A stretch of DNA of 64,000 nt from Trachythela sp. YZ-2020 (taxonomy: Eukaryota; Cnidaria; Anthozoa; Malacalcyonacea; Clavulariidae). The notes beneath the pieces are model-generated. The model was not told where the DNA came from, did no database searches, and saw only the letters and a list, made by a program, of their open reading frames with translations. A program made the position numbers and the translations under genes. Location: assembly GCA_016169945.1 (NCBI GenBank), contig JADLSH010000393.1, positions 9,523,501 through 9,587,500 of the forward strand, written 5' to 3'. Below, one piece after another: positions 24,501 through 39,500 of the stretch (the first letter of the stretch is position 1; every line of letters begins with the position of its first letter).

Positions 24501-27500
24501 ATACGAAACAAGTCAAAAATACTTTAATTAGATAACTAAACAAAACAATCGTACAAACATACCTTCGAAAAACGAGATCTTCAGAGCCAAAAATTGCAAT
24601 ATATTTCAACATTTTTTTACCAAACGTTCCTCGAAAATCGCAATTGTGAATACTAATGAGGCGCAATGCATTGCGGGAAGACCACGATTCCTCCTCTGCG
24701 TCATAGCTGTCGTCTGCATGGCGCGAGAGCGCGTTCTAATTTATGATTGACAGCCTGAGAATTTTATCAGACGCTACGATGCTACGTTTGCAATTGTCAA
24801 CTGCAAGTATTTAATTTTTCGTCGATGGATCCAGGTTTTTTCGCCAGTAGTTTGCAGCACAAATAAGTGCTGCCGGAGTTTTACCGGAGTTGAATAAACT
24901 CCGGCTCCGGCACCGGCAAAATAGGCCAAACTCCGGCTCCGGCCCTCCGGCTGTTGGAGATTATTGGTGTTATTATAGATTTTGTATATATCGCGTGACC
25001 GGAAGAGCGAACAGCTAGGGACATGCCAATCAACGGCATGCTAGCCAATGGGATGCGAACAGTATTATTGTTATTGGGCAACGTGCGAAGCGAGACAGGG
25101 AGAGAAACGGACAAGAATATAACGATAAATATAGGGGTTTTTGTAGTTTACTTTATTAAATATTATAGTTTTACCGAATGTGACTTTTCGTAGATACATA
25201 CCGGGGAGGCAGGTAATTTACGAAACGGCTCCGGCGCACAGCACTACTTTATACCAATAGTCAATATCCAACAGTTCTACTGATGGCGGATAAACAATTT
25301 GCTTTGCTTGCTCTCTCATTTTTTGGATTGTTTGTAATAGTATTTCCTGATTTTTTTGCTCCAAGTGATAGTCATCTGGATAAGACGACTAATGGCGAAA
25401 TTATAAAGAGATTTTATCAAAACTTTGACCGAGCACAACAAATCGTCACACCGGCCAGATTCACGATTTTGGTTCTTTTCATTGTGCAAACTGAGAGAAA
25501 TGCAGGAGTTATAAAACGGAAATATCTTCGTAGGAGACTTCCTTTCACTTCTGCTTCAATGGGAACATTTAATCCAACCGTATGTCAGGTTGAAGAGACA
25601 ACACATATCCTCATTGACATTGTCATTGGAAATCATGCCGCTCACTTCTATTTTGGTAATATTCAAAATGTCGTTCAGACAACAACGACGACGACGACGA
25701 CTGTGATGGACAGTGATTTCGACCCAATTGCTGCCTTAAATCTCTCAAAGAAGGGACTTAAAATCGTGCAGCTTTATATAAGATCAATTAAGACCAAACT
25801 TGTCAGATTAAACTGCTTTTATACAAACAATCTATCGGCATTTTGGCTCTTACCGAGACCTGGTTAGATTATGCTTGGTCGGACAACGAGCTCATTATTA
25901 TGGGGTATAAAAAGACCGTAAATCAACTGCTGCTGGTGGACTGGTGATGGGGTTATAATCTATATTCATAACTCCTTGTCTGTAGAAAGGAGAAATGATT
26001 TGGAATCAGAACAAATCGAGCAAATTTGTTTGGAACTTAAGCAAAACGGCTGTGCTTCAATGCTTTTTTGTGTATATCGCCCTCCTAACACTAAAGCCCG
26101 GTTCACACGAGTGAGATAAGCACAAGCATAAGGAAAGACAAAGGGTAAAACAAAGGGATGCAGTGAAGTGTGCAACATAAACGTCGACATAAGCACAAGC
26201 ATAAGCACAAGCCTGTAAGCATAAGCTAAGCCGGAACAAAAGACATTTCAAAAGAAAATTCTTCCCGCTTTGTCTTTGTAAGCCCTAGAGGGAAAGTTTT
26301 CTTTTGTATTTCTGTACACGAGTGAGATAAGCATAAGCAGAAATACGAAAGAAAACTTTCCCCTAGGGCTTAAAAAGACAAAGCGGAAAGAATTTTCTTT
26401 TGAAATGTCTTTTGTTCCGGCTTTTTGTTTATGCTTAGAGGAATATGCTTATGCTTATGTCGACGCTTATGTTGCACACTTAAACGTCGACATAAGCACA
26501 AGCCTCTAAGCATAAGCTAAGCCGGAACAAAAGATATTTCAAAAATAAATTCTTACCGTTTTGTTTTTTTAAGCCCTAGACTGGCTAGAGGGAAAGTTTT
26601 CTTTTGTATTTCTGCTTATGCTTATCTCACTCTTGTGAACCAGGCTTAACCCTAGAACGCCGGCGGTATCATATATGATACCACATTAATAAATATGTGA
26701 AAAGTTAATAAATTATTCATAAAAATTTTCTAAAACTTCATGTTAGATTACTGAAGCGCATGTAATAACATTTTTGATACCAAAAGCCGCTGATCACAAA
26801 TACTCAGGGCGAAAATACAAAATCCAACATGGCTTCCAACATGTGTTGACTTTTGCAAAATTTCGCCATATTAGAAAGCCAAATTTTGACGAAACCGGTG
26901 AGTAATATGTTTTCTTTTCGATTGGTTCACCTATACTATGGTTCTAAGTTTTGTCTTATGGGTAATTTATGTTTATACTATGAGAAAATATTCTGATATT
27001 TGCTTTTAAAAAGCATGGTATCAGATATGATACCACAAGCGTTTAGGGTCATAAACATGTGGTCATGAGCCATTCACTTGTCTTATGCTTCTCGAATTTC
27101 AAAGTTTTATTTTGGCTTATTTTAATTAGTCTTTCTCTCTGACTCTTTCTCAATATACAACACTAAGCAATCCAGGCAAAACCTGAAACATAGCTATAAA
27201 CACACAACTAATAATAATTTATGTAATTTTATAATCTATAGAATATTTAGAAATGCCATTGCCAAAGGACCGGCCTTATAGTGTATCAAATGTGCTAGAG
27301 TTACTAGATTGTAGCGATAGTGAGTTTGAAGGGGTTGAATCTAACCGATCAGATGATGAGTTCAGTGCATACCGCTCTGACCATGGGGAGGTTGACAGCG
27401 ACATCGAAGATCAAGCAACAGAACACCACACTTCTGACGAGGAAAGTGAATGGGATTCAGAGGATGATGTTCCCTTATCGAACATGTCGAAGCTTACACC

Positions 27501-30500
27501 AACTGCTGACTACACCTGGCGCAACATAAATTTCGAACCCCCAGAGAATATAGAGTTTTGTGGCGACACAAAGCTTCCTGACCTTCCAACAACCAATGGT
27601 GAAGTCACACCATACAGTCTCTTCAAAATGTTTGTGACCGATGAAATGCTGGATTCTCTTGTTGACGAAACAAACCAGTACAGTGTGGAAAAAAACGGAC
27701 AGTCGATCAAAACCAGATAATAGGCATTATCTTTCACATGGGAATTGTCCAAATGCCCAATCTACGCGCGTACTGGGAAAACGAGCTACGCTACGAGCCT
27801 GTTGCCAGTGTCTTATCTCGGGATCGTTTCCTAAAATTGGTAACCTTGCTCCATTTTGTGGATAACAACGCCATCACCGACGACGAAAAGAAAGATAAAT
27901 TGTGGAAACTTCGTCCCTGGATGTCTTCCATGCGGGATAACTGCCTAAAGATTCCACCCAAGGAGTGTCAATCTATCGACGAAATAATTGTTCCATTCAA
28001 GGGTAGGTCTGGCCTCAAAGTTTATATGCCCAAAAAACCACACATATGGGGGTTTAAATTTGGGGTCGTTCAGACTCGGATGGATTTATGTACGATTTTG
28101 ATGTTTATCAACCTGTTGCTGATGACCAAGTCTCGGAGCTGGGGTGATCCGCGGGTGTTGTAGAGAGAATGACCAATTCCTTGCCCAATGGCAAAAATTT
28201 CAAAGCTTTCGCCGACAACTATTTTTCCACCGTTGCTCTCGCTGAAAAGCTAAAGAAGCGAGATATATATTACATTGGAACAGTGAAGTTGAACCGTGTA
28301 GCTGGAAATAAATTACCCGACAACAAGGTGATGAACAAGACCGCTCGAGGACATTTTGTTTCCCAAGTTGAACGAAACACCAATGTCATTTGTGTTCGCT
28401 GGAATGACACCAAGGTTGTCAGTCTCGTTTCATCCTATGTTGGGATAGAACCTGTGACAGAGGCAAAGCGATGGGATAAGAAGGCAAAGGAGCATGTCCA
28501 AATCCAGCGGCCCAAGATCGTGGAAGAGTACAACAAGTTTATGGGAGGCATTGACCTGATAAACATGTGCACAAACATGTACAAGTACCACATCAAATCT
28601 CGTAGGTGGTACATGTACATATTTTTTCATTCTCTTACCCTTGCTCTTGTGAATGCCTGGTTTCTGTACAGGAGATACCATGAGGAGCAAAAGACCAACA
28701 AGAAGGAAGTGCTCCCTCTCAGACGATTTCAAGCTGCCTGTGCGAATGCTCTAACTTCGGCTGGCAAGGGAAAGAAGCGTGGTCGTCCATCATTGGAGGA
28801 GCAGGAAATACTGCGATCAAACAAGACACAGAAGAAGAGATATGCAGAAGTACCTCATGATGTGAAGAAAGATGAGTTCAACCACTTCCCCATGTACGAC
28901 CCAGCACGACAACGGTGTAAGCTCTGCCCGAGAACCAGTGCCGCCTTCACACACATAAAGTGCCTGAAATGCAATGCTCATCTTTGTTTTAATAAGGACA
29001 GAAACTGTTTCTTTGCTTTTCACAAATAAACTGCAATGAACTAACACACTGGTCTTGATATGTAAATAGTACTTTGTAATTTCTAGTTAGGATTATGTAA
29101 TATAATAGTTAATAATTATTATTATTAATATTTAATAATAATTATTATCTGTTAGTTCAGGATATAAAGCTATTGTAAATAATATATATTTAAGGAATTT
29201 CATGTTTAGCATAACCACATAGATAATAAAAATACTTTTTTGCAAATTATATTGCATATTATCTCTACCAAATACTATGAAAAATTTACCCACAAAAGCC
29301 TGTGGTATCATATTTGATACCAACCTCAGAATCTATCGTCGGGCACTTAGACCAAATTTTTTTTTGGGAACATGATTCTTAGCCCATTTGCTGTAGTTCT
29401 ACCAAGTTTTGTATTTTTCATGCATGTTTTTCCTAGGTCAGGTCTTCTAGGGTTAATCATCTTTCTTTGATTATCTTACTAAAAGCGTGTTATGGAAAAC
29501 AAAGAAACTCATATCGTTGGTGATTTTAATATTAATTTGCTAAACAATACATCAAGTGACTTAATTCGTCTAATGGAAAATCAAGGTCTTCATCAAATGC
29601 AGAAAAATCCAACACGTATTACGGAAAACTCTAGCACTCTTATTGACCATCATTATAGTACTCACCCAGAGCATGTGCTAAGTATATCATCGCCAGCTTT
29701 TGGACTTAGTGATCATAATCTTACCATTCTCGTACGGAAACAAAATGCAAATTTGAAAGTGACTAAACAAAGCCATTTTACGATCACATATAGGCCTCTT
29801 AGGAAAGTTGATGCAACGTCTTAAATGAAACTCCTGGAGCATCATTGACACATTTGAAAATAGCCCTGATGAAATGCTGTCAACTTGGCAAACGCTTGTA
29901 CTTGAAACGGTTGATCGACATGCTCCTATATATTAAATCACTCAGAGTAAACTCGATGAAGAAACCACCATGGCTTTCGGACGAAATTCTTGCTGCGATA
30001 AAAGAGCGAGATGAATTGAAGAAAGGGCTACAAAGAGGACAAGTCCAAAGGGAATCTTTTAAAGTAGCTACTGTAGTTGTGCATCTTGTCGAAAAAGCCA
30101 AGAAAGATTCAATTATTGCTGAAATTGATAAAAACAAATCAAATTCAAGAGTCCTCTGGAAAACTTTAAAGGGCATTTTCCCGACAAAAGCAAAAGATAT
30201 AAGCAAACTACATACATTGGACAAAAATGGAACAAGGTGCTCTACCGCAGAAAATGTATCAAATATATTTAACGAGCATTTTGTCTCCATTGCTGACATC
30301 ATTGAAAATAATAATGCTGATGATTCTGACTTTAATAAGTTAAAAAGGAGTTCATAAGACTTTCTGACAATAATGAATACAGAAATCAGCAGAATCCTCA
30401 TTGTCAGAAAGCACGGTTTTACAACTTATTAAATCGCTTCCCTCAAATGTGGCGACTGGCCTTGGTGGAATAAGCTCGCAGCTTATAAAGTTAATCGGTC

Positions 30501-33500
30501 CGACAATTGCGCCGAGTCTGGCAAAGGTGTTATAAAGCTATTAAAGGCTGTTTTCCACTGCATCCCGTATCGTAACGAAACGTAGCGTATTCTTTGTTTC
30601 CTGAGCGCTCGAGTAGAACTAATGACTTCGACACAAAAGAAAATGCTACGGTACGTTACGATACGTTTGAAGTGGAAAACAGCCTTAAGAAATGGAATCT
30701 GCCCAGATCAACTTAAACTGGCACGTGTAACAAGGGGAAAAGATCGATGTCAACAATCACAGACCCATATTGGTACTTCCTGTTCTGTCAAAGATTCTAG
30801 AGAAGCATGTTTGTAATCACTTCATGGCATTTCTTAATGAGCATGACCTTTTACACAAACATCAATCAGGTTTCCACTCTTGCGAAACCATCCTTCTCAA
30901 ACTTACAGATGAGTGGCTAGAAGCCACGGATAAAGGTATTTTCATTGGTGTTGTTATGATTGATTTGAGTAAGGCATTTGACCTTGTTAACCATGAACTA
31001 CTACTAAAAAGCTTGAACTATATGGTTTAGACACCAACACATTAAATTGGTTTCAAAGTTATCTAAATGGAAGATATCAAAAAGTGTGCATCGCTGGTAA
31101 GTTATCTGAATCTCTAGAAATTCGTTCTGGTGTGCCGCAAGGGAGCATTCTTGGTCTTGTTCTATTTCAATTATTCATCAATGACTTTCCCCTGGGTCTT
31201 AAGAACAATACTGGCTTATATGCTGATGATTCTACTCTTTGCGTCTGGGTCCACTGTACAAGAGGTTGAAGAGAAACTCAAGCCTGATCTTGATGAAGCA
31301 TCTAAATGGGTGAAGGAAAATAGAATGAAAATCCACCAATCGAAAACCAAATATGGTATAATCTCCACCAGCCAGAAACTAGCAAAATCTTCAACTCAAA
31401 GCCTAAATATTAAACTAGATGGTCACCAAATAACTAAAATGGAATCAGAACGCGTATTAGGGGTTTATATTGATAGCCACCTCACCTGGTCCACATATAT
31501 TGAAGAATTACGCCGAAAATTGATAAAGAGAATTTCTATCTTAGCAAAAGTAAGAAAATACCTACCAACTCACTATACCGTTTATTGCTGTTCAATGCAA
31601 ACCATTGTTTGAATATTGCTGCACGGTTTGGAGCAACTGCAGTCAAAGCCACTTAGATGATCTTTTCAAATTACAGAAACGCTGTGCTCGACTAACTTTG
31701 GATAGTCCATATATGAAGCAAGGTCATTTGAAAATTTCCAAAAACTTCAGTGGTAACCAATTGACAACATCTTTCAAATACAAAAACTTTGTCTCCTTCG
31801 AAAAATTATTGATGGTCGAGCTCCAGAGTACTTAATTAATAAATTAGAATCCTTTCGTTTCAACCATAAATATGATACAAAATCAAAAACTGAATTTTGT
31901 CTCCCGAAACCAAGAACTGATTCCTTAAAAAGAACGTTTTTTTATTCAACACTTAAAATATGGAACACTCTAGAAAGAGTACCGGGGGAATCTCTTAGTT
32001 CTATGAAAGCAAAACCATTTAAAGATTTCTTTCAAGAATATTCTATTGACAACTTTAGAATTTATAGATTATACTAAACTTTTTTATACTGAACAACTTT
32101 ACTTTAGAATTTATAGATTATACTAAAAACTTTTACACTGAGATATTTAGATCTACATAGATACTAATAATTATAGTTTATACTAAACTTTTTTATACTG
32201 AACAACTTTAGAATTTATAGATTATACTAAAAACGTTTATACTGAGATATTTTTAAATCTACATAGATAGTAATAATTATAGTTAGAGGGCCACTAGGGA
32301 GAATACAGTTTTGTAATTGGTGTTACCCTCTATAAACAAAATGTATCTATCTATCTATCTATCTTAAACTACTCTTCTCTTTATCTCATTACGTTCCCAG
32401 AGTGCCAACAATTATCTGCCAAGGATTATTTTAACCTGCCTCGTGGACCACAGTCCTCTTTGAATCTCTCTTTTCAGTTCATCATATCGTTCCAACTTCT
32501 CCTCTTCCTTGTCTACGACATTTTTGTCATCAGAGCATTCAATGCCAATGATTAAGCATTTCTGCTCCACTTTATCGACCAAATATCAGGTTTTCGTTGT
32601 TCAATCGTATTGTCACATTGGGTAATAAAATCCCACAGAATCTTAGTTCTGTCATTTCCGAACACTCCCTATGGCTCCTGTTCGTAGTAGTTCTTTGCAC
32701 TATCCATTGCTTACTACTGTACATATTTTGCAATCTTGCAACATTGACGTATCGTCTCTTATATCCCTTATTTACTGATTAAGTGCCATATACTGGTTCA
32801 CCTTTTTGTCATATCCTACATTTGTCATCTTCCCTCGTATTGTCCGAATCGTTTATTCTTGTGCAGCGCAAATCAGAGCTTCAGTTTCGGGCTTTAAATC
32901 ACTTTCCTCAACCACACCCAGCCACTCGCCTTTGCTGTTTTCCAGCTGACGTCCCTACAGAATTAGCCATACATCTTCTTTCTATATTTGTTCACATTCT
33001 TTGATCCGTTTGTTGGCTATTTGATTGCCCTTCGCGGAAAGGTTCTCCAATCTCCTGGTTTGATGGATGTTCCTTAAGTTTAAAAATCGTGGGGGTAAAA
33101 TATGACGATAAAGGTTGACGATGCAAAAATAGTGAGCTCAAACTGCATCCTTTATGTCAGCAGATCAAGTACGCAATCAGAACTAAATATAAAATTTATC
33201 TTTCAAAGACTGAAGCATCGTTTAAAGAAAACCTCAAGTTGTTCTGGAAGTACCATGATAACGCTATACTTCATCGCCATTCCGCGTTAAATCCTGTAAA
33301 AACTCTCAACAACCACAGCGAAGTCTTCAGAAGAAACAGCAGAACTTTTTAGAACCTAGTTCTGTTTCGTTTTTCGACCTGCTAAAACAACCGTGAACCC
33401 TGAACCGTTCACCTCTTTGCTGCCACCCTGTGCCCAACTGTCTGATATAACCATCGCTCCAAGCCTTTCAATCATTCTCTTCATTGTGGAACCGTACCTT

Positions 33501-36500
33501 CTGAATGAAAATCCGCCGATGTAACTCCGGTACATAAGGAAGATAAAAAAGAACTTGCTACCAACTACCGACTTATATCTCTACTGTCCATGCTATATGT
33601 CACAGAGATCTGGTCATGACGTGTGTGGTCTCCGTGCAACAAGATGGATCCTCCAAACGATGAAAGGTGACATGCGATATAAAGATCGATTGTTGGGCCT
33701 AAATGTTCTGCCCTTATCATACGAAACGGAGATAAAGGATTTGACAGTTTTCTTTAAAGCACTGAATGAATATTATGATTTGAATGTTTCTATTTTTGTG
33801 TCATTTGTTAGTCATAGTCGTTACGGTACTCGTACTTTTAAGTCGTCTTTCTTGCTTTCTGGAATTGTTTGTATAAAACAGGTTCACCTGCAGACCTTCG
33901 TAGTCTAACTATGTTTAGATCTCTTTTTTAAAGAACGTACTTTTACGACTTATATTTATTTATTACTAATTTTGATGTAGATTTCTCAGACTCATTAATA
34001 ATTCATTAGCAATTTACTCAATCAGATAGCTCCATTCCGTCACGTGAATGGGCTTTCATACCTGGTAAAACACTGCATCAAACACTAGTGTTTGATAATC
34101 AAGCACTAGTGTTTCATTCATCGTAATTTAACCAAAAAAACAATGCGATTGTCCTAAAACGGTGCCTGATTGGTTCACTGCCTTTCGTTTTGAGAAGCCA
34201 TTTCAAAAACTCGTTCTGCGTGTTTGATCACAGTAACAAAACACTCGAAAGCGAATGAATCCCTCGGGGCTTCGCCTCCATTAGCATTCTCGTGTTTTGA
34301 TACCGTGACCAAACACTCAAACTCGTTTTTGAAATATTACATGAAGTAAAAATATACCTTTACTGTACATTCGTAATAGAAATTAGTATTTGTTCTTATG
34401 CGATACTAAATCAAATGTCTCGCATGGGACTTGTTTCATTAAAATTCATATATGAGGGTGGTAATCTCCGATGTGATAGCATCAACGCGATATAAATCGT
34501 CAATGCAAGTCCAGAAAAGCAAAATGCTTGATCAGTTGATGTTCGTCATTTTCCTTATTTCCATCTACTAGTCTAAAACGTTTCTTTGAAGTGCCTCATA
34601 TCAGTAGCCTTCAAGCCGCTAGAGTTAATTACGGTCGATCTTATCTGAACTGTTACAAACACCATAAAATGGCAAAAGACTTGGCTTTTTCTTCACGCTG
34701 ATGCTCACATATCTTTTCATTACATGGCTCGGGCTTTCCTCAAACTCCTCGTCGAACTCGCCTTTCTCGTCGAACTCGCCTTCTACCGTTATGCCGGGGG
34801 CATATATTTCCTCACTCAAGCCGAGATACGTTTAACAGCGTTTTCAATAATAATTGTAATAGCAGACTGCGTTTCAAAAATAGGCGTCTGTGCTCATAAT
34901 TTTCAGATGGAAGACAAATTTAAATTTTGCAAATAAGCAAAGAAATATGCGGCCGTGAAAGGCCTAATAGGCGGCGATAAACGGCTAGTAGCATTAGGTG
35001 TTTTCATGAGCATTTCTCCAACATCATAATTTTTTGCCAGCAAGCATGCCATCTTTGCTTCTTTGCTAGCAGGACGTAGCCAGGTTTCCAAGTCAGGGGG
35101 GGGGACAAAGTACTTTACCTTGCCGTTATGGTTAGTCACTAAAAACTCTTATAGAGACCTCCGGGAGTTCGGGCACTTCGGGGTCTTAAAGTATCTAAAG
35201 TGCGATTTGCTGCGTTCTGCGATCACGTACCTACAAAGTGATCACGTACTTACAAAGTGATGAAAAATACAAAGTAGTTGTACTTGAAGTCAAATCTAAT
35301 GTTCTCTATACTTGCTGTGTGTTAAACCATAATCCTGACCATATATATATATATATTATTTTGCAGATGACTATGTACCTACACCACCCTCCCTTATTGG
35401 TCAACTGTGCAGCCGCCTTAACATTGATGTTCGAGCGTTGGCAAAAGATAAAGAAGAAGATTTAAGAAATTTATATTCATGTTGGTGGTCGAAACCATTG
35501 CCTGATGATCTCAGTTTTGGACAAATTCTTTGCTTTGAAGGAGGGTTAGTGCCAAACGTCATTTGATACAGTTCAAAATCACTAGTTTATGGCAAATATT
35601 AATTGAAACAGCAAAATGCGTTTTGTACAGTTATTAAATATTAACATATAAACCTCAAAGAGTTTTACAATCAAACTCTAAAGGCCGGTTTACAGTTCGC
35701 GCGAATACGTCTCGCCAACTGGAGAATTATTCGCGCGAATATAGCGAATCGGGTTTACACATTTTAAAATTCGCTCGAATATTTGCAAACTTGCAAAAAT
35801 CCTGGCTCTTGATTGGCTAAACTTGAATTCGTTCGCTGGCGACTGACGAAAAAGTTGAAAATTTTCAACTTTTTCGCCAGTCGCTGCGAATCAAGTAGAA
35901 TGACGAAATTTGCCATAAATAATGCTCGCGCATGCTCAGTGACAAATTCGCTCCTTCGTGCGACCAATTCGCGCGAACTGTAAACCGGTCTTAAGGTCTG
36001 TTCCAAACGTCGCGCTTCTCATGTGCCGAACGCATTAACAACAATACATAATCAGCTGAAATGCCTCATCTATTGTTTGTAATGCGTTCGGCACGGCAGT
36101 AGCGCGACGTTTGAACGACGCCTGTGTAACGCTAGAAGAAATTACTTGTCAAAGGGACTGACTGTTGGGATCAATGAGCTAACGAGACAATCTGCCTATG
36201 TCTCTAGCGATATATACGACATACTGTGATATTGTATTCTGTCCACATACTATGATATTGTATTCTGTTACAATTAGTCAAGGAGTGTTAGGATTAATAA
36301 ATAATGTCGTTAATAAATAGTTAATATATAATACCGTACAGTTCGGTGGGTCAATAAATAATGTGCTGTCTCGTATTGTTCTTGTTTTATTATTGAATGA
36401 GTATTTCCTGTTTCGTGATGTTAACATTTACATATCACAGATTTAAAGTTGGTAAGACATCTCCTCAAATGGTTGGAGATATATTTCGATGTCTTGTTCC

Positions 36501-39500
36501 AGCAATGGGTGATAAAGAAGCCCGTATAATGATGCCTTTGTTAGCGTCAGGTGCTCAGGTGTGTTTATAGCTACTATTTTTTCCACGTTGCACTGCAACT
36601 ATTGCAATTTAAAACGCTATTTGCCACTGACTTGGTTGGTTTGGCTTATTTGACTGCCAATTTTAGATAGCTTCACAACCCCATTCTAGGCCTCTTTTCG
36701 CGCGGTTTTGGAGAGCACATTTTCCGAATTGTGTTGAAATATGGTTGAAAAAGCCGTCAAAATGCCAAGAGAGACGCTTTGTTCAAAGTTCTTAATGTAT
36801 ACCTACAGCATGTTGTGAACCCTATTATAGATTTCGTTTTGTTATGTATTTTGTAGACTGTTTTAATGTCAGAAATATGTACTCAGCCTGGCTTGGTTTT
36901 TTCAGATATTTTTGTAAAAATAAATTACAAATAATACATGAAAAGAAATCTAATAGAAATTAGGTTAAGTCGGAAAATATACTTACGAAGCTTTCTTGAA
37001 AACCGGCTATTGCTCCTCTGTAAACTAAAACGACAAAACGTTTTCCTACTTTCAAATTGAGTGATATAGAGCGAAATGTTTTGCATTACTAGACCGCTTT
37101 TCAACCCAGGGGCCTGAAACAAAACCGAGGGGCATTTCACTCCAAAAAAGTGTACGAGCGATTTTTTGGACTTTTAAAAGCCCCGGATTTTTTTGTGGAC
37201 TTTTGCGGACTTTTTGCGGATTTTTTGAACGAAATTGTCATGGATTTTTTGGACTTTTCCAGATCTTTTGGACTTTTCCGGATTTCCTGGACTTTTCCGG
37301 ATTTCCGGACTTTTTTCACGCCTCGTTTTGACGCCAGTCATGCTCAAGACACTTTACAATGAAATTACACCAAGTACTTCATTATTGTTGCTGATTTTTG
37401 AAGGATTTTCTGCACTTTTGAAGGATTTTCTGCACTTTTTGGGGATTTTCAGGACTTTGGGGATTTTTTGGACTTTCGAGGTTTTTTCGGACTTTTTGAG
37501 GATTGAAATGCCCCTCGAACAAAATCACGACGCGTATAAAATTCTGTTGAAAATCAAGTCGAGTTTTATAAATACGAACCATACTTCAGTCTATAAGAAA
37601 TTGATTTTTATATTTATCGGAATAAGTCTTCAAACTAATAAATTATTAATTACGATTATTAAACTTGCTATACTTATTTCACCTGTGATTCCACTTGCAC
37701 AGAAATTTTCCAAGAAGCAAATGCTTGAGGAACTTGTAAAGGCAGCAATTCACTGGATAGAGGCAGGGTTACCACTACGCTGTTTGAAGATTGTGTTACT
37801 TGAAACCGATCATGAAAATATGGGGCTAATACTGCGCTTTAAAACCATGAAGGAAAGTTACCATGCGGGAAAAATGGAAAAACAGAAGGTAATATATATA
37901 TCAATCATCAAATTGATGAGCACATGCAACATGCATGCAGGCAAGCGGAATACTAGATATGAACTATATACTGTCTATTGATGAGAATAAAACCTCGAGC
38001 GTTGCTCAATGGTGAAATAATGCCATTGCCACTGGGAATCTTATTTCACTACTTTCTCACTACTTTATGACCACTGTACAAAGTGAGTCTTATCACATAA
38101 TTTCAATACCTAATTCAATATATTTTCTTCGACTTTTAAGCAAATTATCTATCTCAGATAATGTGAAGTTTGCCTTTATGCATTTCATATTAAAATATAA
38201 CTGACTACATAAAAACAGAGACTGAAAGAGGGATAAAGTATGTAAAATGATATGGGAAATACTTTTCAATTACGTGTTCGCCTTTTAAATATAATTATTA
38301 CATATTGTATTATTGACTATTGTAATTCATATTTTATATTTTTACTATAATTTCTTGAAACGTTCTCTTCGCTATAACTCGTGTAAATTGGGCATGAAGA
38401 CCTTCTGGGTAGCCTAATAAAACTTATTGCCGACTATTGTATTATATCGACTATTGTATTATATCGGTGCAATATTATATATTTGTAATTAATTTCTGAC
38501 GGATCTATTTTTGTGACTGATTTCTCATCTAATATTTGTCATTTGATTATTGTTTCTAAAACTTTCAATTAGAACAAATTTCAATATCAATTTGAACAAA
38601 TTGAAATACTTAAATGTTGTTTTTGCCACGGTTAAAATACTTGATATTTAAAAAAACCTATACATAATACTGCTTGAAACTTAGTTATATTTGTGAGAAA
38701 TTCTTAACAGTTTATCCTCGACAACCTGTATAAACTGCTATTTAAATATATTGAAAATTCCTGTTTGTTGTAGGAGCATTCGAGCGAATACGACATTTAC
38801 TTATCATACTGTGAAGAAGATAAGGAGCGTACAGAGTTCATTATTCAATGTTTAAAGAAGAACAACGAGAACATCACAGTGTTTTCAACATTACAGGAAC
38901 TAGACATGTACGACTCATGGCAACAACAACTGTATAATACAATAACAAGTTGTAAACGTGTTGTGGCGTTAATAACTCCTGCGTATTTGAAATCAACAAG
39001 TTGTTCTGAGCAATATAACATCGCGCTGTGTCTTAACAGGAAGTTACATCACAATTTTCTCATTCCATTATATCTCTCTGATGTTTCATACATGCCCACG
39101 TATATGGGGATTACTCAATATATTGACTGCAGGTACGGTATTGTTCTTTTCTCAGGTATATCATGATGTGCCATATATTTTTCTCTCAACCTTGAAAATT
39201 ACTATCAACCCGTGCCCAGACAATGAGTTGGTTAAAAAGCGTGATGCAATAACCTTGCCTGGTTTCAGCAGTTCCCTGACTGTTTCCAGACTTTTCGATC
39301 CATAGATTACCGTAAAATACAATAATGAATCAGATATGCGTTTGTAATTTTAATTTTTCGTTTAAAAAACAAAGAAATCAGTCTGGTCGCACTGAAACAC
39401 TTTGTTTGGTTCTAGAAGATTGACAAGGTCACAAGAAAGTTATTTATTTTTCTTCAAAAAATTTCATTTATAAAGTGTCTTCCATATTGCGGAACGATTG

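Larger units (their letters stand above)
25260..32364 (+). mobile_element. CR1/L2-like LINE, split by two insertions and decayed
   Basis: The 5' half (about 25260-26094) has a hydrophobic N-terminal frame and the start of an APE-type endonuclease (IVQLYIRSIK, then an ALTETWLDY-like frame and YRPPN). It resumes at 29457 with the endonuclease core (GDFNINLL, SDHNLT), a linker, and reverse-transcriptase blocks (LSKAFDLVNHELL, GVPQGSILG, YADDST, VLGVYIDSHLTW) in shifted frames. It ends in a (TATC)n tail at about 32344-32364. A MITE (26095-26646) and a piggyBac (26650-29452) sit between the halves. There are many frameshifts and it is not active. Confidence 0.8.

Noticed and set aside
24953..25197. 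Possible solo LTR starting TGTTGGAGATTATTGG
   Set aside because: The right end and target duplication could not be fixed because the flanks are CTCCGG repeats.
36173..36426. Possible solo LTR starting TGTTGGGATC and ending TTAACA
   Set aside because: Flanking bases do not match and the ends are only weakly inverted.
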